In this document: positions 53,931 to 62,432 of the stretch, one piece after another
How the letters are laid out: every line of letters begins with the position of its first letter
Position numbering within the stretch: the first letter of the stretch is position 1
From: Streptomyces sp. MMG1121
GTDB lineage: Bacteria > Actinomycetota > Actinomycetes > Streptomycetales > Streptomycetaceae
DNA length: 64,000 bases
Assembly (NCBI RefSeq): GCF_001280015.1
Contig: NZ_LGDV01000096.1
Coordinates: 1-64,000, forward strand
Reading direction: 5' to 3'
The notes under the pieces: generated by a model
The model's database searches: none
Told to the model about the DNA's origin: nothing
What the model saw: only the letters and a program-made list of their open reading frames with translations
Made by a program: the position numbers and the translations under genes

Positions 53931-55103
53931 GTGCGACCGATGCCCCCCCGCCCGCTCGTCGTGGACACCCTGATCGCGGTCGCCATGGCCGTGGTCGCCG
54001 TCCTGCTCGGGCAGGAGTCGCGGTCGTGGGGCTGGCCGGAGCTCGACGCCCGCGCCTACGTCCTGGTCGCCCTCGCCCATCTGCCGGTCGCCCTGCGCGG
54101 CCGGTGGCCCGTCGCCGTCTTCGCCGTCGTCGAAGCGGCCTCGATCGTCTATGTCACCCTCGGCTACTGGCCGGTGGTGTGTACCTTCGGCCTGATGCTC
54201 GCGCTGTACACCGTGGCCTCCGTACGGCGGGTGCGCACCGCCCTGGCCTGCGCGGCCACCATGACCGCGGTGTGGGCGTACGGCGGCGTGATCAGTCACA
54301 CCCCCTCCATGGCCTCCGTGCTCGGCCAGGCGCTGCTGTACTGCTCGGTGCTGGTCTGGTTCGGGCACCTGGCCCGCCGCTCCGCCGAGCTGACCCGGCG
54401 GCTGAGCGCCGATCAGGCCGAGCGGGCCCGGCGCGCGGTCGCCGAGGAGCGGGGGCGGATCGCGCGCGAACTGCACGACGTGGTCGCCCACCACATGTCG
54501 GTGATCTCCGTCCAGGCGGGCCTCGGCCGTTTCGTCTTCGATACCGACCCCGGCACGGCCCGCGGCGCGCTCACCACCATCGCGGACACCAGCGGCGAGG
54601 CCCTGGAGGAGCTGCGCCGCATGCTCCACGTGCTGCGCGAGGAGGACCCCGGGACCCCCGCGCGGGCCCCCATGCCCACCCTGGAGCGGCTCGGCGAACT
54701 CCTCGACCGGGTCCGGGCCGGCGGACTGCCCGTGGACCTCGCCGTCGAGGGCACCGCACGCCCGCTACCGCCCGGCGTCGAACTGTGCGCCTACCGCGTC
54801 GTCCAGGAGGCCCTCACCAACGCCCTCAAACACGCGGGCCCGGCACGCGCACGCGTGGAACTCCGGTACGGCGCCCATGAGCTGAGCGTCCGCGTCACCG
54901 ACGACGGGGAGGGGGTGAATCCGGCCAGAGTGCCGGCGGGCGGTGGACACGGCTTGATTGGCATGCGCGAGCGGGCCAAGCTCTACGGCGGGTCGATCAC
55001 CGTCGGCCCGCGCTCCGAGGGCGGCTTCGAGGTCCGTCTGACCCTGCCCACGTCGGCCGCCGAGCGGGGCCGCGGGGACCTGCCGGAGGCGGAGCAGACC
55101 TAG
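53931..55103 (+). CDS. Sensor histidine kinase, NarL-partner type
   Basis: 390 residues from GTG 53931 (ATG 53940 also fits). The N-terminal 145 residues carry six short membrane spans (VVDTLIAVAMAVVAVLLG, AYVLVALAHLPVAL, AVFAVVEAASIVYV, and others) without a large external loop. The HisKA_3 box is EERGRIARELHDVVAHHMSVISVQ (phospho-acceptor His 182), the N box is VQEALTNALKHAG and the G box DDGEGVNPARVPAGGGHGLIGMRERAKLYGG. The stimulus is unknown. Paired with the response regulator at 55137 across a 33-base gap that contains a G10 run. Confidence 0.93.
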   Translation: MRPMPPRPLVVDTLIAVAMAVVAVLLGQESRSWGWPELDARAYVLVALAHLPVALRGRWPVAVFAVVEAASIVYVTLGYWPVVCTFGLMLALYTVASVRRVRTALACAATMTAVWAYGGVISHTPSMASVLGQALLYCSVLVWFGHLARRSAELTRRLSADQAERARRAVAEERGRIARELHDVVAHHMSVISVQAGLGRFVFDTDPGTARGALTTIADTSGEALEELRRMLHVLREEDPGTPARAPMPTLERLGELLDRVRAGGLPVDLAVEGTARPLPPGVELCAYRVVQEALTNALKHAGPARARVELRYGAHELSVRVTDDGEGVNPARVPAGGGHGLIGMRERAKLYGGSITVGPRSEGGFEVRLTLPTSAAERGRGDLPEAEQT

Positions 55104-55116
55104 GGCGGCGCACGGC

Positions 55117-55126
55117 GGGGGGGGGG
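55117..55126 (+). repeat. G10 homopolymer before the response regulator start
   Basis: Ten G residues precede accgtacggc and the ATG at 55137, in the ribosome-binding region. A run this long can slip during replication or sequencing, and a change in length would alter the distance between the SD-like sequence and the start codon. Confidence 0.8.
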
Positions 55127-55136
55127 ACCGTACGGC

Positions 55137-55805
55137 ATGACCAGAGTGCTCGTCGTCGACGACCAGTTCCTCATCCGCGCCGGACTCGTCGGCCTGCTGG
55201 CGGCCGCGCCCGGCTTCGAGGTGGTGGGCGAGGCGGGCGACGGCGCCCAGGCCGTACGGCTCGCCGCCGAGACCCGCCCCGACGTGATCCTCATGGACAT
55301 CCGGATGCCCGGCCTGAACGGCATCGAGGCCACCGAGCGGATCCTCGCCGAGGCCGACGGCCGCCCTCCCCGGGTGCTGGTGCTGACCACGTTCGACCTC
55401 GACGAGTACGTGTACGGCGCGCTGCGCGCCGGGGCCGCCGGGTTCCTGCTGAAGGACTCCGGGCCCGAGCGGCTGCTCGCCGCGGTCGCCGCCGTCGACG
55501 GAGGTGACGCGCTCTTCGCACCCAGTGTCACCCGGCGCCTGGTGGAGGCCTTCGCCCGGCAGCAGGCCCCCGCCCCGGCCGACGCGGCCCCGCCCGACCT
55601 CGGCGTGCTCACCTCCCGCGAGACCGAGGTCCTCAAGCTCACCGCGCGCGGGCTGTCGAACGGGGAGATCGCCGACCGCCTCTACATCTCCGAGGCCACC
55701 GTCAAGACCCACCTCAACCGCACGATGACCAAGCTCGAACTGGGCAGCCGGGCCCAGGCGGTCGTCCTCGCGTACGAGACGGGACTGGTGACCCCGGGCG
55801 GGTGA
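55137..55805 (+). CDS. NarL/LuxR-family response regulator
   Basis: 222 residues. The receiver domain has the acidic pair in VVDDQFLIR, the phosphorylated Asp in VILMDIRMPGLNG (D54) and the Lys in GFLLKDSGPE. The LuxR-type HTH is TSREREVLKLTARGLSNGEIADRLYISEATVKTHLNRTMTKLELGSR (the sequence reads SRETEVLKLT). Works with the preceding histidine kinase. Followed by a hairpin and a long intergenic region. Confidence 0.95.
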   Translation: MTRVLVVDDQFLIRAGLVGLLAAAPGFEVVGEAGDGAQAVRLAAETRPDVILMDIRMPGLNGIEATERILAEADGRPPRVLVLTTFDLDEYVYGALRAGAAGFLLKDSGPERLLAAVAAVDGGDALFAPSVTRRLVEAFARQQAPAPADAAPPDLGVLTSRETEVLKLTARGLSNGEIADRLYISEATVKTHLNRTMTKLELGSRAQAVVLAYETGLVTPGG

Positions 55806-55820
55806 GCCCGGCGGGCCGGT

Positions 55821-55864
55821 GACGGCGGCTCGTCCCCACCCCCGAGGAGGGACGAACCGCCGTC
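55821..55864 (+). terminator. Terminator after the two-component pair
   Basis: gacggcggctcgtcc (55821-55835) pairs with 55850-55864 with one mismatch in 15. Confidence 0.75.
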
Positions 55865-56151
55865 GGGATCCAGCCTTCCGCCCCTGAACTGCCTGTTCAA
55901 CGCCTGTCCTTGCGCTGTGGCACGGAAGTGACCGTTCCGCTACGGTGTCCGCGCACTGCCACATGTACCGTTCCGGTGTCGATGTCTTGACAGTTCGGGA
56001 TACGTTACGAAGACCCCGTGGCGCCGGGTGCATTCCCACGGCCGGCCATGCTCCCGTGCGCCCCCGCTCCGGGAACTGGGATCCTTAGGCAGCGCATCCC
56101 TGTGGGTAGCCAGGACCAAGAGCACTGACCGGGGGGAAGAGGGGGGAGACG
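55865..56151. other. Intergenic promoter region before the XRE/DUF2690 gene
   Basis: No gene seen. A consensus -35 box ttgaca lies at 55987-55992, but no matching -10 box stands 17 bases further on; ggatacgtt and aagacc are weak choices. cggtgtc-type sequences repeat near 55940 and 55975. Confidence 0.4.
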
Positions 56152-57462
56152 ATGCCTCGCTGGAAGGACCTGCCCGAGGATCTGGACCCGCAGATCACGG
56201 AGTTCACCAGCCAGATACGGCGGCTGGTGGACCGCAGCGGGCTGAGCGTGGCCGCACTGGCCGACCGCACGGGCTACAGCAGGACGTCCTGGGAGCGTTA
56301 CCTGAGCGGCCGGCTCCTCGCGCCCAAGGGCGCGGTCGTCGCGCTCGCGGAGGTCACCGGCACCAACCCCGTCCATCTGACCACGATGTGGGAACTGGCC
56401 GAACGCGCCTGGAGCCGGGCGGAGATGCGTCACGACCGCACGATGGAGGCGATCCGCATCTCCCAGGCGCGCGCCGCGCTCGGGGACTTCGGCGCGGCGG
56501 AGGCGACCGGGGGCCCGCCGGGCCGGCGTGACGGCAGCACCAAGGCGACCCCGCCTCCCACCGGCATCTCCACGGGAATCGCCGGTCCCGCCGGAGTCTC
56601 CCCGACGATCCCGCCCCAGCCGACGGGCCAGGACGCCGACGTCCGGGACGGCGGGCGGCGTGGTCCGGGCGAGGGCGCGGGGCGTGGCCCGGCCGAGGGC
56701 GGGGTAGGCGGACCGGTCGACGGTGCGGGGCGTGGCCCGGCCGGTGGTGCCGGTGCCGCCTTCGGGGGTGACGCCGGCAACTCCTGGGGCCTGGCCGGGT
56801 ATCAGGGGCCGTCGCAGGTGAACGCCCCGCCCGGCTCCGGTGCTCGGGAGGGTGCCGGTGCGGGGTCCGGCAGCGGGGCGGGAGGAGCCGGTGCGGCCGA
56901 CGGGTCCGCCTCGGGTCCGGGTGCCCCGGACGCGTACGACGCGCAGGCGCCCCGGCCCGCCGGGGCAGGTGGCGGACGGCAGCGGCTGACCATGTTCCTC
57001 GCGGGGCTCGTCGGCATGCTCGTCGTCATCGCCGCCGTCTTCTTCTTCACCCAGCGCGACCACGGCCGGCAGCAGGGCGCGGCCACCCGCCCGTCGTCGG
57101 CCGCCACCCGCCACCCGAGCCCACCGCCCGGGGTCAAGTGCGCCGGCTCCGCCTGTGACGGCAAGGACGCCGAGGCCATGGGATGCAGCGGCGACCTGGT
57201 GACCACCGCCAAGACCGCCACCGTCGGCGCCACCACCCTGGAGGTCCGCTACAGCAAGGCCTGCGGCACCGCTTGGGGCCGGATCACCGGCGCCAGGCAG
57301 GGCGACAAGGTGCAGGTCCTTGCCGGCACGGCCCGCCAGACGGGTGAGATCACGGCCGCGGGAGACGCCATCGCCTACACCCCGATGGTCGCCGTGAAGG
57401 ACGCGGCACAGGCCAAGGCCTGCGCGACCCTCGCCGCCGGACGGACGGGGTGCACGAAGTAG
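56152..57462 (+). CDS. XRE-type HTH protein with a membrane span and extracellular DUF2690-like domain
   Basis: 436 residues. N-terminal HTH: FTSQIRRLVDRSGLSVAALADRTGYSRTSWERYLSGRLLAPKGAVVALAEVTG, an XRE-type domain. The middle 200 residues are Gly/Pro/Ala-rich and disordered. One membrane span (LTMFLAGLVGMLVVIAAVFFFTQ) near residue 285 is followed by a 120-residue outside domain beginning CAGSACDGKDAEAMGC with several Cys and TLEVRYSKACGTAWGRI, matching the DUF2690 family. Streptomycetes have several such membrane-bound HTH proteins; a role in wall or development signalling is a guess. ATG 56152 follows ggggggagacg. Confidence 0.85.
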   Translation: MPRWKDLPEDLDPQITEFTSQIRRLVDRSGLSVAALADRTGYSRTSWERYLSGRLLAPKGAVVALAEVTGTNPVHLTTMWELAERAWSRAEMRHDRTMEAIRISQARAALGDFGAAEATGGPPGRRDGSTKATPPPTGISTGIAGPAGVSPTIPPQPTGQDADVRDGGRRGPGEGAGRGPAEGGVGGPVDGAGRGPAGGAGAAFGGDAGNSWGLAGYQGPSQVNAPPGSGAREGAGAGSGSGAGGAGAADGSASGPGAPDAYDAQAPRPAGAGGGRQRLTMFLAGLVGMLVVIAAVFFFTQRDHGRQQGAATRPSSAATRHPSPPPGVKCAGSACDGKDAEAMGCSGDLVTTAKTATVGATTLEVRYSKACGTAWGRITGARQGDKVQVLAGTARQTGEITAAGDAIAYTPMVAVKDAAQAKACATLAAGRTGCTK

Positions 57463-58848
<1,386 letters not shown>

Positions 58849-58853
58849 GACGC

Positions 58854-60299
58854 TCAAGACGGTCCAAGTACCTCCGTGGGCCCCGCTTCGGTTTCTTTCC
58901 GGAGCGGGGCCCACGTCATGATCGGCTGCCCGCCGTAGGGCGTGGAGCGTTGCCGACCGCGGGGGCGCAGCCCCGTCACCACCAGTGCCGTCGCCGCCAG
59001 CACCAGCACGGCGACTGTGCGCAGCGCCGGCCCCATGCCCTGTGCGAGGTCGGTGTGGCCGGACAGGATCGTGCCGGTGACCGCGACGCCGAGGGCCGCG
59101 CCGGTCTCGCGGGCCGTGGTGCCGAGGCCGGAGCCGAGGCCCGCCTGGTGGGCCGGGAGCGAGGTGACCACGCCGAAGGTCAGGGCGGGCATGGACAGTC
59201 CGGCGCCGGCCGAGATGACCAGCAGCCAGCAGACGAACTCCGCGTACGGCGTCGACGCGTCGGCCGTGGACGCGCCGAGCAGACCGAGCCCGATGAGGGC
59301 GAGTCCGGCGCCGATGACCGCGCGGGGGTGGCCGGCCCAGCGGGTGGCCAGCCGCTGCGCGCCCGCCATGCCGATCACCAGCGGCATGATGGCCACTCCG
59401 GTGACGGCGGCGCCGTAGCCCTTCACGCCTTGGAGATACTGGGAGTTGACGAAGAACAGGGCGAACAGGCCGAAGAACGCGGTCGCGGTGCCGAGGGAGG
59501 CCGCCCGCAGCCGGGGCGAGCCGAAGACCCTCGGGTCGAAGAGCGGGGCCGCCGAGCGCAGGGCGTGCAGGGTGAAGGCGGCCAGCAGCAGCGCGCCCGC
59601 CGCGAAGGCGCCGAGGATCCGCGCGGAGGTCCAGCCGTAGGTCTGGCCCTCGATGATGCCGAACAGGACGGCGACCAGGCCCGCGGTGAGCAGCAGGGTG
59701 CCGAGCGGGTCGGGGTTGCTGCGGGCGGAGCGTACGGTGCGCGGGGTGGTGACGGCGACGGCCACGGCGAGTACGGCGGTGAGCGGGACCATCACCACGA
59801 ACAGGGCCCGCCAGCTGAGGAACTGCCCGGCCAGCCCGCCGCCCAGGTTGCCCGCCGCGCCGCCGACACCTATGGCAAGGGTCCAGGCGCCCATCGAGCG
59901 GACCCGGTGCTCGGGCGCGGACAGCTGCATCAGGATCGACAGGGTGGACGGTGTGATCAGCGCGGCTCCGGCACCGGACAGGCCCCGGCCCGCGATCAGT
60001 TCGGCCGGGCCGGTGGCGAGCGCGCTGGTGGCGGCGCCCGCCGCGAACAGGGCGAGCCCGGCGAGCAGGGCGCCCTTGCGGCCGTACCGGTCGCCGAGCG
60101 CGCCGGCCGGGACGAGCAGGCCCGCGAAGACGATGACATAGGCGTCGATCGTCCACAGGACCTGGGTGTGCGAGGGGTGCAGTGCGGACGAACTCAGCTG
60201 CGGGATAAGGAGGTTGACGGCGGCGACCATGCTCTGGGCGACCAGGACGCAGGCGCACAGCGCGAGCAGGGTGGGGCGTTTCAGGGCGTGCGCGGGCAC
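58854..60299 (-). CDS. MFS drug-exporter-like transporter (DHA2, 14 spans)
   Basis: 481 residues from GTG 60299, after gggaggagcc. Major facilitator motif A in LGDRYGRKGALLAG and motif C in GAALGVAVTGTILSG indicate a proton-driven antiporter of the EmrB/QacA type, with about 14 spans (for example LLALCACVLVAQSMVAAVNLLIPQL first, and TAFFGLFALFFVNSQYLQGVKGYG mid-protein). The gene's 3' end reads through the mdh terminator hairpin, giving the odd C-terminus PIMTWAPLRKETEAGPTE. A LysR regulator is divergent and probably controls it. Substrate unknown. Confidence 0.92.
   Translation of the reverse strand: MPAHALKRPTLLALCACVLVAQSMVAAVNLLIPQLSSSALHPSHTQVLWTIDAYVIVFAGLLVPAGALGDRYGRKGALLAGLALFAAGAATSALATGPAELIAGRGLSGAGAALITPSTLSILMQLSAPEHRVRSMGAWTLAIGVGGAAGNLGGGLAGQFLSWRALFVVMVPLTAVLAVAVAVTTPRTVRSARSNPDPLGTLLLTAGLVAVLFGIIEGQTYGWTSARILGAFAAGALLLAAFTLHALRSAAPLFDPRVFGSPRLRAASLGTATAFFGLFALFFVNSQYLQGVKGYGAAVTGVAIMPLVIGMAGAQRLATRWAGHPRAVIGAGLALIGLGLLGASTADASTPYAEFVCWLLVISAGAGLSMPALTFGVVTSLPAHQAGLGSGLGTTARETGAALGVAVTGTILSGHTDLAQGMGPALRTVAVLVLAATALVVTGLRPRGRQRSTPYGGQPIMTWAPLRKETEAGPTEVLGPS
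58875..58915 (+). terminator. mdh terminator, inside the 3' end of the MFS gene
   Basis: cgtgggccccgct (58875-58887) pairs exactly with 58903-58915. It overlaps the last codons of the antisense transporter gene, so those codons are shaped by the hairpin. Confidence 0.8.
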
Positions 60300-60374
60300 G
60301 GCTCCTCCCGGGAGCTTCGGTGGATGGTGTGGGATGCGCTCTCACCGTAGGCTCGCCACTGACCTGCTTTCCAG

Positions 60375-60387
60375 TGCAACCTTTGCA
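60375..60387. promoter_or_regulatory. LysR-type operator (T-N11-A) between MFS and LysR genes
   Basis: tgcaacctttgca is an inverted repeat of T-N11-A form, the core site of LysR-type regulators, 15 bases before the lysR start. It should mediate control of both divergent genes. Confidence 0.65.
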
Positions 60388-60401
60388 AGGGACACCTGCA
60401 C

Positions 60402-61316
60402 ATGACGCAATCCTCCGGGCTGGACCTGAATCTGCTGGCCGCGCTGGACGTGCTGCTGGAGGAGCAGAGCGTGCAGGGCGCCGCCCGGCGGCTGCATCTG
60501 TCCGAGCCCGCCATGAGCCGTACCCTCGGCCGGATCCGCAAGGCGCTCGGCGATCCCGTCCTGGTGCGCGCCGGACGGCAGATGGTGCCCACCCCGCACG
60601 CGCTGGCGGTGCGCGCCGAGGTGAGCGCGGTGGTGGAGCGGGCCCGGGCCCTGTTCACGCCGGGCCGGGACACCGATCTGCGCACGGCGTCCCGGACGTT
60701 CACGATCCTCGGCCACGACGCGATCGCCGCCACTCAGGGCGCGACCCTGTTCGCCCGGGCCGCCCGCGAGGCCCCCGGCATCCGGCTGCGCTTCCTGTCC
60801 GAGAGTCATGTCGACGCCCCGTTCCTGCGCCAGGGCACCGCCGATCTGGAGATCGGGGTGATCGACACCACCTCGCCCGAGGTGCGGGTGGAGACGGTGT
60901 ACGAGGACCGCATGCTGGGGGTCGTACGGGCCGGACACCCGCTGCTCACCGGGGAGTTGACGCCCGAGCGGTTCGCCGGCGAGGCGGGGCATCTGATCGT
61001 CTCCCGGCGCGGCAGGCAGCGCGGCCCGATCGACGACGCCCTGGCCGAACTCGGTTTCGCCCGGCGGGTGGTGGGCAGCGTGGGCACCTATCCGGCCTCG
61101 CTGTTCGTGCTGCGCGAGACCGACCTGATCGGGCTGATCACCTCCTACGGCCGCTCGATGGCCGAGCCGCTCGGCCTCGTCGCCTTCGAGATCCCCCTCG
61201 GGCTCCCGTCGGTCAGGGTGGGGTTCGCCTGGCACCCCCGCCATGACGCCGACCCCGCGCACGCCTGGCTGCGCGGGTGCGTACGGGACCTGATGACTGA
61301 GGGGTCAGCCGGCTAG
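60402..61316 (+). CDS. LysR-family transcriptional regulator
   Basis: 304 residues, ATG 60402. N-terminal winged helix: LDLNLLAALDVLLEEQSVQGAARRLHLSEPAMSRTLGRIRKALGDPVLVRAGRQMVPT, the classic LysR HTH. The C-terminal inducer-binding domain follows from RTFTILGHDAIAA to the end. It is divergent from the MFS transporter with a T-N11-A box between, so it is probably its local regulator. The inducer is unknown. The 3' end overlaps the MarR-GNAT gene by 12 bp. Confidence 0.94.
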   Translation: MTQSSGLDLNLLAALDVLLEEQSVQGAARRLHLSEPAMSRTLGRIRKALGDPVLVRAGRQMVPTPHALAVRAEVSAVVERARALFTPGRDTDLRTASRTFTILGHDAIAATQGATLFARAAREAPGIRLRFLSESHVDAPFLRQGTADLEIGVIDTTSPEVRVETVYEDRMLGVVRAGHPLLTGELTPERFAGEAGHLIVSRRGRQRGPIDDALAELGFARRVVGSVGTYPASLFVLRETDLIGLITSYGRSMAEPLGLVAFEIPLGLPSVRVGFAWHPRHDADPAHAWLRGCVRDLMTEGSAG

Positions 61317-62222
61317 CCGCTTCTCGAACCAGTGGGCCGCGTAGACGTTGTCGTCGTAGCGCGGGATCTCGTCGTACCCGCAGGCCCGGTACATCGCCTG
61401 TGCCTCGGTGAGCACGGCGTGCGTGTCCAGGCGCACGGCGGTCAGGCCGCGCGCCCGCGCCTGCCGCTCCAGCCCGTCGAGCAGCCGTCGGGCGAGCCCC
61501 AGCCGCCGGGCCGCGGAGTGCACCCACACGTGCCGGATCTCGCCGACCCCCGGTGCCAGGCGTCTGAGGGCCCCGCAGCCGACCGGGCGCCGCTCCTCGT
61601 ACGCCACCAGGAAGGCGCCGGCGTCCCCGGTCACCTCCTCGGGGCGGACGAGGGCCGCCTTGTCGAAGCCCTCGGGGAAGCGGGCGCCGATGTCCGCCGC
61701 GTACGCGTCCAGACAGGCCCGGGCGTCCGCCGCGGCACCGTCGACGACCTCGACGGTGATCCCCGCCAGCCGCAGCAGTCGCTGTGCGGTCGCCATGGCG
61801 TCGGTCAGCTCGGTCCGCTGGGCGGGGGTGAGCCCGTGCAGCAGACCGGCGACGAGGGCGTCGGAGCGGCGGTGCTGTTCGGCGACCTCCGCGCGCCCGG
61901 CCGGGGTCAGCTCGACGATCCGCAGCCGGTTGTCGTGCGCGGGCACCTCGACCCGGACCATGCCCTGGGCCTGGAGCGTCTTGGTCATCCGGGTCAGATA
62001 GCCGGCGTCCAGCCCGAGCCGCGTGCGCAGCTCCCGCAGGGATGCGCCGTCGCCGATCTCGAACAGCAGCCGCGCCTCGCCGAGCGGCCGGTCCTGCCCG
62101 AGGTAGTGCTCGTCCAGGGCGCCGATCCGACGGGTGAGGTAGCGGTTGAAGCGACGGAAGGCGGCCACGTCCTCGGCCGGGACCGCCCGCTCCGTTCCTT
62201 GACTTGAGTCAAAGGTCTGCAT
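61305..62222 (-). CDS. MarR-GNAT fusion: regulator with acetyltransferase domain
   Basis: 305 residues from ATG 62222. Residues about 10-145 are a MarR winged helix (FRRFNRYLTRRIGALDEHYLGQDRPLGEARLLFEIGDGASLRELRTRLGLDAGYLTRMTKTLQAQGMVRVEVPAHDNRLRIVELTPAGRAEV). Residues 150-305 are a GNAT acetyltransferase with the acetyl-CoA loop in VHSAARRLGLARRLLDGLERQARARG and a C-terminal YRACGYDEIPRYDD motif. Such two-domain proteins are common in streptomycetes; the acetyl acceptor is unknown. Two palindromes of the form ttgact-nn-agtca flank the start codon, suggesting autoregulation. Confidence 0.92.
   Translation of the reverse strand: MQTFDSSQGTERAVPAEDVAAFRRFNRYLTRRIGALDEHYLGQDRPLGEARLLFEIGDGASLRELRTRLGLDAGYLTRMTKTLQAQGMVRVEVPAHDNRLRIVELTPAGRAEVAEQHRRSDALVAGLLHGLTPAQRTELTDAMATAQRLLRLAGITVEVVDGAAADARACLDAYAADIGARFPEGFDKAALVRPEEVTGDAGAFLVAYEERRPVGCGALRRLAPGVGEIRHVWVHSAARRLGLARRLLDGLERQARARGLTAVRLDTHAVLTEAQAMYRACGYDEIPRYDDNVYAAHWFEKRLAG
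62199..62212. promoter_or_regulatory. Palindrome 1 at the MarR-GNAT start
   Basis: ttgact-tg-agtcaa, a perfect 6-bp inverted repeat with a 2-bp spacer, lies inside the first codons of the MarR-GNAT gene. Confidence 0.65.
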
Positions 62223-62225
62223 TCT

Positions 62226-62239
62226 TTGACTGTAGTCAG
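62226..62239. promoter_or_regulatory. Palindrome 2 upstream of the MarR-GNAT start
   Basis: ttgact-gt-agtcag repeats the first site with one mismatch, 27 bp away centre to centre, just upstream of the ATG. The two copies suggest cooperative binding by the MarR protein itself. Confidence 0.65.
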
Positions 62240-62432
62240 AGACCTCGGACGCGTCCACCCTGTCCCGCGCCCCACCTTTGTCCCTTTTCGACCACATTTT
62301 CAGTGACGCGGCGCACTTTCGGCCATCGATTACGCATGCGATCCACGGCTCCGGGGCAGGCGGTCGCGGTCCCCGAGAGTGGCACGTGCGTGACACAGGG
62401 GCGCGGATCAGGAACGGAAGGCAACACCGATC
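62240..62432. other. Divergent intergenic region before the aldehyde dehydrogenase
   Basis: About 190 bases between the MarR-GNAT promoter and the aldehyde dehydrogenase start. It should contain the dehydrogenase promoter; I see no clear boxes or repeats beyond the palindromes listed. Confidence 0.4.
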
